From CAIVAT01 sp037128705 (GTDB taxonomy: Bacteria; Bacteroidota; Bacteroidia; Bacteroidales; FEN-979): 64,000 nt of DNA. The translations under genes and the position numbers were made by a program. The notes below the pieces were generated by a model, which saw only the letters and a list, made by a program, of their open reading frames with translations, had not been told where the DNA came from and did not search any database. Of the stretch, positions 57,039 to 64,000 are shown in pieces; position 1 is the stretch's first letter, and each line of letters begins with the position of its first letter. Where the stretch lies: contig JBAXVX010000004.1 in assembly GCA_037128705.1 (NCBI GenBank), positions 101,095 to 165,094 on the forward strand. Reading direction: 5' to 3'.

Positions 57039-58595
57039 ATGACATCAAATCGTGTTCGTGTAAGATTTGCCCCGAGTCCAACCGGGCCATTGCATATTGG
57101 AGGAGTAAGAACTGCACTCTATAATTTTCTTTTTGCCCGAAAGAATGGGGGTACTTTGATTCTACGGGTTGAAGATACGGACCAAAATCGTTTTGTCCCC
57201 GGAGCTGAACAATATATTGCAGAATCGCTTGCCTGGTGCGGACTTGAATTTGACGAAAGTCCGGAACGCGGGGGTCCGTATGCGCCTTACCGGCAATCGG
57301 AGCGATCTGCCATTTATAAAGAATATATCCAGCGTCTTATAACAAATGGTCATGCCTATTACGCCTTTGACACAGAGGCTGAATTAGAAGCGATGCGGGG
57401 CAAGGCAAAATCAGACGGTAATAAAACGTTTCAATATGACCAGCAATCCCGTAAATTCTTAAAAAATTCACTGGTGCTTCCGGAAATTGAAGTCAAAAAA
57501 ATGATTGACACCGGAACCCCTTATGTTATCAGGATAAAAATTCCCGAAAACCAACAAGTGGCAGTTCAGGACATGATCAGGGGTGAGGTTGTTGTAAATA
57601 CAGCCAATCTTGATGATAAAGTACTATTCAAATCCGATGGACTGCCAACTTATCATCTCGCTAACGTTGTAGATGACTATTTGATGAAAATCACTCATGT
57701 GATCCGGGGTGAAGAGTGGCTTCCCTCTGCTCCCTTACATGTATTGTTGTATCGTTTTTTCGGATGGGAAGATATCATGCCGGAATTTGCCCATCTTCCT
57801 CTTATTCTTAAGCCTGATGGAAATGGGAAACTGAGCAAACGGGATGGTGACAGAATGGGCTTCCCGGTTTTTCCAACCGAATGGAAAGATGCTAAAACCA
57901 ATGAGGTGTATTCGGGTTATCGGGAATCGGGTTATTTACCCGAGGCAGTTGTCAATATCCTGGTTCACCTTGGTTGGAATCCGGGAACCGAACAGGAACT
58001 TTTTTCAATGCATGAATTAGTTCAACAGTTTTCGCTTGAACGTGTGGGGAAACATGGTTCAAAATTTGACCCTGAAAAAGCCAAATGGTTCAATCATCAG
58101 TATTTGCAAAAAAAATCAATTGAAGAACTTTCTTTGTTACTGAAGCCTTTTCTCGAACAGCATGGGGTACATCCATCAGATGAATACCTGAAAAATGTCC
58201 TGAACCTGGTCAGGGAGCGGGCCTTTCTTGTCCCTGATTTGTGGAATACTGCCTGGTTCTTTTTTATCCGGCCTGAAAAATACGATACCCTGGTCTTTCA
58301 GAAAATATGGCAGCCGGGAACCACAGGAATGATACAGGACTTTTCAAATGAGATTGAGAAGCTGAATGATTTCAATATCGAAACCCTCCATGCCCTTGTC
58401 CAGCAATTTACGGCCAATACCGGGGTTAAAATGGGGCAATTGATGAATCCATTACGCCTGCTTATGGTCGGCTCAAACCAGGGTCCGGGAATGATGGAAC
58501 TGGCGAGCATTTTAGGGAAAGCTGAATTCCTGGAAAGGATCAGGTTTGGTTTGGAAAAAGTTAATCAGAACCACCTTTTCACAATAAATCCCTAA
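57039..58595 (+). CDS. gltX: Glutamyl-tRNA synthetase
   Basis: A 518-residue class I synthetase that charges tRNA-Glu. The HIGH-type motif is APSPTGPLHIGGVRTALYNF and the KMSKS-type motif is GKLSKRDGDRMG. GEEWLPSAPLHVLLYRFFGW is a conserved catalytic-domain segment, and the C-terminal ~150 residues form the anticodon-binding helical domain. Because a dedicated GlnRS is encoded at 61047-62750, this enzyme is expected to be the discriminating type that ignores tRNA-Gln. The ATG at 57039 is supported by the promoter just upstream. Confidence 0.96.
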   Translation: MTSNRVRVRFAPSPTGPLHIGGVRTALYNFLFARKNGGTLILRVEDTDQNRFVPGAEQYIAESLAWCGLEFDESPERGGPYAPYRQSERSAIYKEYIQRLITNGHAYYAFDTEAELEAMRGKAKSDGNKTFQYDQQSRKFLKNSLVLPEIEVKKMIDTGTPYVIRIKIPENQQVAVQDMIRGEVVVNTANLDDKVLFKSDGLPTYHLANVVDDYLMKITHVIRGEEWLPSAPLHVLLYRFFGWEDIMPEFAHLPLILKPDGNGKLSKRDGDRMGFPVFPTEWKDAKTNEVYSGYRESGYLPEAVVNILVHLGWNPGTEQELFSMHELVQQFSLERVGKHGSKFDPEKAKWFNHQYLQKKSIEELSLLLKPFLEQHGVHPSDEYLKNVLNLVRERAFLVPDLWNTAWFFFIRPEKYDTLVFQKIWQPGTTGMIQDFSNEIEKLNDFNIETLHALVQQFTANTGVKMGQLMNPLRLLMVGSNQGPGMMELASILGKAEFLERIRFGLEKVNQNHLFTINP

Positions 58596-58784
58596 TTATG
58601 CTACAGGATGAACAAAACGCTTTTTTGTCTTGGTTTCGCCAAACAGCCTGTTCAACTCATTTAATGGGTTAATAAACATATAAGCTTGAGGACCAAAACC
58701 GGGAGAAGGTGGTCAGATGATCTGTTTTTTTCAATTTAACCTCATTTTAAGAATAATACCCTGGTGTCCAAAAGCAAAATAAAT

Positions 58785-58792
58785 TATATTTG
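58785..58792 (+). promoter_or_regulatory. -7 element for the cyanophycinase-like gene
   Basis: TATATTTG, a perfect TAnnTTTG. It gives a transcript start near 58799, ahead of the ATG codons at 58834 and 58861. The rest of the 265-base gap after gltX (58596-58860) shows nothing else I recognise. Confidence 0.6.
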
Positions 58793-58860
58793 TTTAATCG
58801 AATTGCCAAACCTCACCATACACGAGAACTTCAATGATAATTAATACCATTCCCCCAATA

Positions 58861-60828
58861 ATGAATCGATTGCGGGGTCTGTTAATTTTCTTTTTTCTTT
58901 TTGGATTCTTTAATGCATTCTCTCAGCCAGGTCGGCTATTGCTTGTAGGAGGTGGTGCTGAAAAAGAAGGTGCGGCCAGTTGGAGCACTCCGGCCTACCG
59001 TTGGGCAGGGGAAGGTAAAAAAGTTGCAATAGTCGGTATTTCAACCGGAAGTCTTGCCCCTTATTTCATTCAACGTTGCGGGGCCGCTCGGGCAAAGGAA
59101 TTTGCCATTTCGACTCACGACAGCGCTGACAGCCAGGCCACTTATGATACACTGATCAGTTATGATGTGATCTTTTTCAGGGGTGGCGACCAGTATGACT
59201 ATTACCGTTTATACCGAAACACAAAACTGCAAGAGGCTGTAAACGATGTTTATATGAGGGGTGGTACCATCTGTGGAACCTCGGCCGGTATGCACATACT
59301 TTCTACGGTTGTTTTTACCGCAAAAAATGGCACAGCCTACCCTTATTCCTGTATTGAAAATCCAAATAACACCTCTGTAACGCTTGCAAACGATTTTATG
59401 AACTTTTTCCCAGGGTTCATTTTCGATACGCACTTTGCTGAACGTGGGCGGTTCGGACGGCTTGTTGGCTTTCTGGCCAATTACTCTCTGAATATAGGAC
59501 AGGATATTACCGGGCTCGGAATGGATGACATGACCTGCATGACGGTTGATGAGCAAGGCTTAGGCACTGTATATGGAACGGGATGTGCTAATCTTTATAA
59601 ATCTGGCAGTAACTATTCACTGAATGGCACCAAATTGCTCGCTGATACTGTTCAAATAATTCAATTGTTGCATGGCAGCACCTTTAATTTCCAAACGGGT
59701 CAGATAGTATATGCCGGACTTGATCGTCAGATAAGTACGAACGGACTTGAAGAAACAGGCAATTATACCATTCTGGCCAGTGGAAGTAATCCGGTTTCCG
59801 ATAATCAAGCCATGCTGAACGACCTGGTAAACAACACAGGATCGCCAAAGGCAGAAATACTTGTTTTAACCGGTGATCAAAACCTGGCAGATGCCTATAA
59901 AACAAAACTGCTGGAATTAGGCGTTGAGCAGGTGAATATCTTCATCGTTAACCTTGAATTTGGTAACGATGCCAATCTCGCCAACCAAATAAATCAGGCA
60001 ACTAAAATACTGTTTCTGAAGAATTGGTATATAATGTTTTCCTCCTTTATGTCGACCCCCAACGGAAAATTGCTTCAAAAACAAATAAAAAAGGACAACA
60101 TGATCACAGCCTTTGTCGGGGAAGATGCACGACTTGCAGGAAAAACCGTTGTTGATAACTATCTCGCCCCGTATGCTTCCTATTATGCTGAACTCTCTTT
60201 CGGTAAAGGCCTTTCACTGCTAAAACACACCGTGCTGATGCCCGACACATATTTGAACTCGGATGTATTTGAGAATACAGCAACGGCTGTTCCTTATGCT
60301 ATGGCCCGAGATACCCTGAAATATGGAATTTGGCTTACCAACCACAATTACATGAAATATACTCCGGTAGAAGGAAAAGCCACACTCACGGGTTATGGAT
60401 CCGCACCGGTGATGGTCCTTGCCAATGCCGGAACCCAGGCCGGTTTTTCAAGCCATACTGCATCGGGTAGTACCGGCATGTTGCCCCGTATGGTGGCAGG
60501 TTTTGAGCATTTGAACCTTGCATTGATCGATAACACCACTCCCTATGTGATGGGAAATGTTAATTCTTCCGGCATTGATGCCGTTCGTAACAAAAATCCA
60601 CTGGTGATTTCTCCAAACCCAGTTCAGGACGAATTGACCATAAAATGGAATTCCACCGGATATGAATGGGAAATCATCGACCTGCATGGTCAAATTCTGA
60701 AGCGGGGCAAAGCCTGGAACAATCCGGAACGAATTGATGTTTCAATTTTCCGGCCAGGGTTGTATATCGTGATATTTAAAAACGAACAAAAAAACCAGTT
60801 AACTGCATTAAAATTCGTAAAAGAATAA
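58861..60828 (+). CDS. Secreted cyanophycinase-like (S51) protein with type IX sorting domain
   Basis: About 655 residues. The signal peptide ends at FNAFSQ. Residues about 25-250 form an S51/cyanophycinase domain: RLLLVGGGAEKEG, FFRGGDQYDYYRLY and the nucleophile Ser in GTICGTSAGMHIL, with HFAERGRFGRLVG further on. A second domain (residues about 300-440, AEILVLTGDQNLADAY ... ITAFVGEDARLAG) looks like a degenerate copy without the Ser. A type A T9SS sorting domain ends the protein (VISPNPVQDELTIKWN ... PGLYIVIFKNEQ). It may cut aspartyl or isoaspartyl peptides outside the cell. The ATG at 58834 is also possible. Confidence 0.88.
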   Translation: MNRLRGLLIFFFLFGFFNAFSQPGRLLLVGGGAEKEGAASWSTPAYRWAGEGKKVAIVGISTGSLAPYFIQRCGAARAKEFAISTHDSADSQATYDTLISYDVIFFRGGDQYDYYRLYRNTKLQEAVNDVYMRGGTICGTSAGMHILSTVVFTAKNGTAYPYSCIENPNNTSVTLANDFMNFFPGFIFDTHFAERGRFGRLVGFLANYSLNIGQDITGLGMDDMTCMTVDEQGLGTVYGTGCANLYKSGSNYSLNGTKLLADTVQIIQLLHGSTFNFQTGQIVYAGLDRQISTNGLEETGNYTILASGSNPVSDNQAMLNDLVNNTGSPKAEILVLTGDQNLADAYKTKLLELGVEQVNIFIVNLEFGNDANLANQINQATKILFLKNWYIMFSSFMSTPNGKLLQKQIKKDNMITAFVGEDARLAGKTVVDNYLAPYASYYAELSFGKGLSLLKHTVLMPDTYLNSDVFENTATAVPYAMARDTLKYGIWLTNHNYMKYTPVEGKATLTGYGSAPVMVLANAGTQAGFSSHTASGSTGMLPRMVAGFEHLNLALIDNTTPYVMGNVNSSGIDAVRNKNPLVISPNPVQDELTIKWNSTGYEWEIIDLHGQILKRGKAWNNPERIDVSIFRPGLYIVIFKNEQKNQLTALKFVKE

Positions 60829-60884
60829 ATTTTAAATAGATCGCACCCCGTTCTCCTGTATTTCAGCAGATGAAACGACAAATA

Positions 60885-60923
60885 AAAAACCCAACTAACA
60901 AATAATAAGTTAGTTGGGTTTTT
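60885..60923. terminator. Bidirectional rho-independent terminator
   Basis: A perfect 15-pair stem (60885-60899 with 60909-60923, core CCCAACTAAC / GTTAGTTGGG) around a 9-base loop, with T runs on either strand. It serves the cyanophycinase-like gene on one side and the glnS-tRNA-Gln unit on the other. Confidence 0.92.
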
Positions 60924-60929
60924 CTGTTG

Positions 60930-61002
60930 TTGTCCGACTAGGGGTCGAACCTAGACTCTAATGATCCAGAATCATTTGTGTTGCCAGTTACACCATCGGA
61001 CA
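60930..61002 (-). tRNA. tRNA-Gln (CUG anticodon)
   Basis: On the minus strand TGTCCGA (from 61002) pairs with TCGGACA to close a 7-bp acceptor stem with the U1-A72 pair typical of tRNA-Gln. The anticodon stem AATGA/TCATT closes the loop TTCTGGA, so the anticodon is CTG, reading CAG. The T arm has TTCGACC. CCA is not encoded. It follows the glnS stop by 44 bases on the same strand and precedes a strong terminator, so it is probably co-transcribed with its own synthetase. Confidence 0.93.
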
Positions 61003-61046
61003 ATCTGCGTGCAAAATTAATACATTTTTTGCAAAATTGTCAAGTT

Positions 61047-62750
61047 TTATTTAACTTTTTCCACTTTAGACCATGAATCCTTAAGGGGGACAATTCTGTT
61101 GAAAACCAGCTTTTGAGCGGTTGAATCATTGTCAACAGAAAAATAGCCGATACGCTCAAACTGGTATTTTTCTAAAACTTGAGCGTTTTTTACAGCAGGC
61201 TCAACCATGGCTGTAATAATTTTCAGCGAATCGGGATTCAGATAATTTTTATAGGTTTCTCCCTCTTCCACTTCATCTGGATTTTCTTTGACAAAAAGCC
61301 GGTCGTACAGTCTGATCTCGGCCCTAACGGCATATTTTTCGGAAACCCAATGTAACGTTCCCTTCACCTTACGATTGCTTTCCGGCATTCCACTTTTGGT
61401 TAGCGGGTCATAGGTGCAATGAATTTCTTCAATTTTGCCCGTTTTCGTGTCTTTAACGACATGATCGCATTTAATGATGTATGCAGCCTTCAAACGGACT
61501 TCACGGCCAGGAGCGAGGCGGAAAAACTTATTGGGGGGATCTTCCATGAAATCATCTCGTTCGATCAGGAGTGTTTTAGTAAAAGGAAGTTTGCGTTTTC
61601 CTTTTGACTCTTCCTCTGGATTATTTACCGCTTCCATCTCTTCTTCCAGATGATCCGGGAAATTGTCAATGATTACTTTAACCGGATCAAGCACAGCCAT
61701 AAGCCGGTTGGCACGTCTATTCAGGTCTTCGCGAATGCAAAATTCCAGCAGGCTGACATCAATTATGTTATCACGTTTCGCAACACCAATGGTCTCTGCA
61801 AAATTCCGGATTGATTCAGGGGTATATCCCCGTCGCCGTAAACCGCATATCGTCGGCATGCGCGGATCGTCCCATCCGTTCACGTAGCCATCACGGACCA
61901 GCTCCAGCAATTTACGCTTACTCATCACGGTGTAGGTCACGTTCAGCCTCGCAAATTCAATCTGTCTTGGGGCATAAATACCAATTTCTCTGATGAACCA
62001 GTCATACAGGGGTCTGTGTACTTCGAATTCAAGGGTACAAATGGAGTGTGTGATGCGTTCGATTGAGTCTGATTGACCGTGTGCGAAATCATACATGGGG
62101 TAAATGCACCATTGATCTCCTGTTCTGTGATGGTGCGAATGGAGTATCCTGTAAAGTATCGGATCACGCATGTGCATATTCGGTGAAGTCATGTCAATTT
62201 TTGCACGCAACACTTTTGAACCATCTGGGAATTCTCCGGCCCGCATGCGGGCAAACAGATTTAGGTTTTCTTCAACCGACCGGGTTCGGAAAGGACTTTC
62301 TTTCCCTGGACGAGTCGGAGTACCTCTGGTTTCGCCAATCTCTTCAGCCGTCATATCGCATACATATGCTTTTTCTTTCCTGATCAGGACGATGGCATAG
62401 TCATAAAGTTGTTCAAAATAGTCGGATGCGAAGAACAGCCTGTCTTCCCAATCAAAGCCAAGCCATTTAACATCTTCCATAATGGAATCAACATACTCTA
62501 CATCCTCTTTAACCGGGTTTGTATCGTCGAACCTGAGGTTGGTCTTTCCATTATACTTTTTTCCCAGTCCAAAATTCAGGCAGATTGATTTGGCGTGTCC
62601 AATGTGAAGGTAGCCGTTTGGCTCAGGAGGGAATCGGGTATGTACACGGCCATCATTCACTCCGTTTCGTATATCCTCTTCTATAATTTCTTCAATGAAA
62701 TTCAGTGATCTTATGTTTTTTTCCTCTTCCTTCTTTTCTGATTCTTCCAT
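61047..62750 (-). CDS. glnS: Glutaminyl-tRNA synthetase
   Basis: A 567-residue class I synthetase that charges tRNA-Gln directly. Motifs are FPPEPNGYLHIGHAKSICLN (HIGH), YPMYDFAHGQSDSIERITHS, TVMSKRKLLELV (KMSKS variant) and a C-terminal two-barrel anticodon-binding part (from FPDHLEEEMEAVN onward). The length is normal for bacterial GlnRS. It shows the organism does not need the Glu-tRNA amidotransferase route for Gln. The cognate tRNA-Gln lies 44 bases downstream on the same strand. TAAGTTTG at 62823-62830 is a likely -7 promoter element. Confidence 0.97.
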   Translation of the reverse strand: MEESEKKEEEKNIRSLNFIEEIIEEDIRNGVNDGRVHTRFPPEPNGYLHIGHAKSICLNFGLGKKYNGKTNLRFDDTNPVKEDVEYVDSIMEDVKWLGFDWEDRLFFASDYFEQLYDYAIVLIRKEKAYVCDMTAEEIGETRGTPTRPGKESPFRTRSVEENLNLFARMRAGEFPDGSKVLRAKIDMTSPNMHMRDPILYRILHSHHHRTGDQWCIYPMYDFAHGQSDSIERITHSICTLEFEVHRPLYDWFIREIGIYAPRQIEFARLNVTYTVMSKRKLLELVRDGYVNGWDDPRMPTICGLRRRGYTPESIRNFAETIGVAKRDNIIDVSLLEFCIREDLNRRANRLMAVLDPVKVIIDNFPDHLEEEMEAVNNPEEESKGKRKLPFTKTLLIERDDFMEDPPNKFFRLAPGREVRLKAAYIIKCDHVVKDTKTGKIEEIHCTYDPLTKSGMPESNRKVKGTLHWVSEKYAVRAEIRLYDRLFVKENPDEVEEGETYKNYLNPDSLKIITAMVEPAVKNAQVLEKYQFERIGYFSVDNDSTAQKLVFNRIVPLKDSWSKVEKVK

Positions 62751-62822
62751 AAACGCTAATTCAAATGGTTAAAAAAATTTATTGGGCTAGTCCCATTCTA
62801 TCATTATATCCTAATTCAACTG

Positions 62823-62830
62823 CAAACTTA
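62823..62830 (-). promoter_or_regulatory. -7 element for glnS
   Basis: TAAGTTTG on the minus strand, about 73 bases before the glnS ATG. Confidence 0.45.
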
Positions 62831-62898
62831 CTACAATTTAAAAAACAGGAAGTCCGGTTCGCGGGAAATTGATAACTTCACCGTTCAAATGAAAGATA

Positions 62899-63255
62899 AT
62901 GGGTACAATTTTACTTGAGGGAATGGAGTTTTTTGCATTTCACGGATGTTTCAGGGAAGAACGGATTATTGGGACAAAATTCATTGTGGATCTTCATGTT
63001 GAGTTAGAAACGACACTTGCCGAGGAGTCAGACCACCTAAAAGATACTGTTGATTATTCGGGTCTTTACCGTTGTGTTAAAAAAGAGATGGAAGAAAAAT
63101 CACATTTATTGGAACACCTGGCCAGGCGTATCATCGTAGCTGTTCAAAATGAATCTCCGGCAATAACATTCATTGAAATTAAACTGGCCAAAATCAATCC
63201 TCCCCTGGGAGGTAAAATGCAGCAGGTGAGCTTTAAAACCTACTGGAAGAAATGA
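62899..63255 (+). CDS. folB: Dihydroneopterin aldolase
   Basis: A 118-residue enzyme of the folate pathway that cleaves 7,8-dihydroneopterin to 6-hydroxymethyl-dihydropterin and glycolaldehyde. Family motifs are LEGMEFFAFHGCFREERIIG (start of the fold), DTVDYSGLYRCVKKEM with the substrate-binding Tyr, SHLLEHLARRI with the conserved Glu, and the C-terminal KINPPLGGKMQQVSF with the active-site Lys region. The length is normal. It stands alone between glnS and tRNA-Cys. Confidence 0.93.
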   Translation: MGTILLEGMEFFAFHGCFREERIIGTKFIVDLHVELETTLAEESDHLKDTVDYSGLYRCVKKEMEEKSHLLEHLARRIIVAVQNESPAITFIEIKLAKINPPLGGKMQQVSFKTYWKK

Positions 63256-63289
63256 TTTGGAAATAGTTTCAAAACTTTTAGTAATTTTG
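63256..63289 (+). promoter_or_regulatory. Promoter for tRNA-Cys
   Basis: TTTG (63256-63259) and TAATTTTG (63282-63289) are separated by 22 bases, 15 bases before the tRNA. Confidence 0.5.
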
Positions 63290-63304
63290 CACCGCTAATG
63301 CTAT

Positions 63305-63378
63305 GGTTTCGTGGCCGAGTGGCTAGGCAGCGGTCTGCAAAACCGTGTACAGCGGTTCGACTCCGCTCGAAACCTCCA
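63305..63378 (+). tRNA. tRNA-Cys (GCA anticodon)
   Basis: GGTTTCG at the 5' end pairs with CGAAACC. The anticodon loop CTGCAAA holds GCA, reading UGC/UGU. The T arm has GGTTCGACTCC. The discriminator base is T (U73), the Cys identity base, and CCA is encoded at 63376-63378, unlike the tRNA-Gln in this window. A terminator begins at its last base. Confidence 0.95.
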
Positions 63379-63405
63379 AAACCCGTTTCTTTCGAAGCGG
63401 GTTTT
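63378..63405 (+). terminator. Terminator of tRNA-Cys
   Basis: AAAACCCGTTTC (63378-63389) pairs with GAAGCGGGTTTT (63394-63405, one G-T pair) around a TTTC loop, followed by more T. Confidence 0.88.
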
Positions 63406-63406
63406 T

Positions 63407-63922
63407 TCATTTTGAACTGGTATTAATGATATATTCACTGATCAGGACAAGCATCAGAGTGAAAAATCCACTTAACAGCACGCGGCTAAAGGTTGCTATT
63501 AATTCACTGAAACGAAACACCTCCAGAAAAAAGAGGGCTGTGTGATGAATAAGGATCAGCGTGATTGAATAGTAAAGAAACCATTTTAATCCCTGGCTTC
63601 CAAGGGAGGGTGTGTCTCCGAGAAGGGACTCGGGACCGGAAGATATCGCAGAAATTACGAAAGGACGGGCGAATGCCATCAACACGCAGGCAGAGGCATT
63701 CAATCCAATGGTGTTGGTAAAGATATCTATGCTGAATCCCAGAACCAGTGACAGCAGCAACAACATCCACCCTGGTGTGGAAAAGGGAAGCAAAAGAATG
63801 AAATAAATATAGAAATATGGGTTGATATAACCCCCCAGATTAATGTGATTCAGTATTAAAACCTGTAAGATGATCAGGAAGAAAAAACGTATGATGTTAA
63901 AGAAAAACGTCCTGGAGGTCAA
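63407..63922 (-). CDS. mreD: Rod shape-determining protein MreD
   Basis: A 171-residue membrane protein with about five helices. It matches Bacteroidota MreD: NLGGYINPYFYIYFILLLPF, LGFSIDIFTNTIGLNASACVLMAFARPFVI and a long C-terminal helix. MreD works with MreB, MreC, RodA and PBP2 in lateral wall synthesis. The start codon is probably TTG at 63922. There is no in-frame ATG near it, and the frame is closed at 63974-63976. It is the downstream part of a leftward mre cluster that runs off the window. Confidence 0.88.
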   Translation of the reverse strand: MTSRTFFFNIIRFFFLIILQVLILNHINLGGYINPYFYIYFILLLPFSTPGWMLLLLSLVLGFSIDIFTNTIGLNASACVLMAFARPFVISAISSGPESLLGDTPSLGSQGLKWFLYYSITLILIHHTALFFLEVFRFSELIATFSRVLLSGFFTLMLVLISEYIINTSSK

Positions 63923-63959
63923 TGTCTTAAATTTATATTGCTGAATTAGTACTGATGCG

Positions 63960-64000
63960 TTAAAATTCGAGTGTTAGTAAATTGTATTGTTCTTTGACAT
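63960..64000 (-). CDS. Possible C-terminus of MreC (cut by window edge)
   Basis: One leftward frame reads VKEQYNLLTLEF and stops at 63960-63962, 37 bases before the mreD start. MreC usually precedes mreD, and this tail would suit it, but twelve residues are too few to prove it. Confidence 0.3.
   Translation of the reverse strand, partial: VKEQYNLLTLEF

Overview
The window comes from a chromosome of a Bacteroidota bacterium, probably an environmental anaerobe or facultative anaerobe of the Bacteroidales type. Several signs agree. Many genes are preceded by the phylum's TAnnTTTG -7 promoter element. Two proteins end in T9SS-type sorting domains and a third in a related gliding-type domain. GldH, an S46 dipeptidyl-peptidase, a DUF4175 protein, a DUF5777 barrel and two LytS/LytTR pairs are also present. 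No phage, IS element, CRISPR array or rRNA was seen. The genus cannot be told from the sequence alone.

Layout. 1-9.7 kb: the 5' end of an MFS transporter, an EF-G-like GTPase, a PfkB kinase interrupted in frame by a heptamer repeat, MsrB-MsrA, a Kir-type channel, a TPR protein and fusA. 9.7-13.5 kb: a leftward redox/nitrosative-stress type operon (Rrf2 regulator, 2x[4Fe-4S] protein, cupin, DUF438 hemerythrin-PAS protein, DUF2249), next to a PAS protein and a PspC protein. 13.6-20.5 kb: RNA modification enzymes, a secreted or anchored EEP hydrolase, a GH3-LysE pair and a LytTR/LytS pair. 20.8-31.8 kb: a DPP7-like S46 peptidase, a membrane protein, a CarboxypepD-reg-like protein, a second LytS/LytTR pair, RNase R, a tandem oligopeptide ABC ATPase and ComF. 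31.8-35.5 kb: a lamin-tail secreted protein and asd.

35.6-45.5 kb is the most unusual part. An FNR-like regulator with N-terminal cysteines precedes about ten rightward genes: a hexaheme-type lipoprotein with a collagen-like linker, a monoheme lipoprotein, a DUF5777 outer-membrane barrel, a small cytochrome c, a heptaheme membrane cytochrome, a cytochrome b, a Tat-exported four-cluster ferredoxin, an NrfD-type quinone-site subunit, an Ig-like tail-anchored protein and a stand-alone riboflavin kinase. FNR-like palindromes lie in front of both the regulator and the first cytochrome gene. The set reads as a quinol-to-periplasm module joined to an outer-membrane electron conduit, but this is inference.

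45.5-64 kb: gldH, a very large NtrY-type kinase, a methyltransferase, mnmG bracketed by two parS-like sites, ybeY, an anti-sigma-like protein, a DUF4175 protein, gltX, a T9SS-exported cyanophycinase-like protein, glnS followed by tRNA-Gln(CUG), folB, tRNA-Cys and mreD. The parS-like sites suggest that this part of the chromosome lies near the replication origin. Gaps between genes are all under about 300 bases. Those not listed separately hold only short leaders or nothing I recognise.
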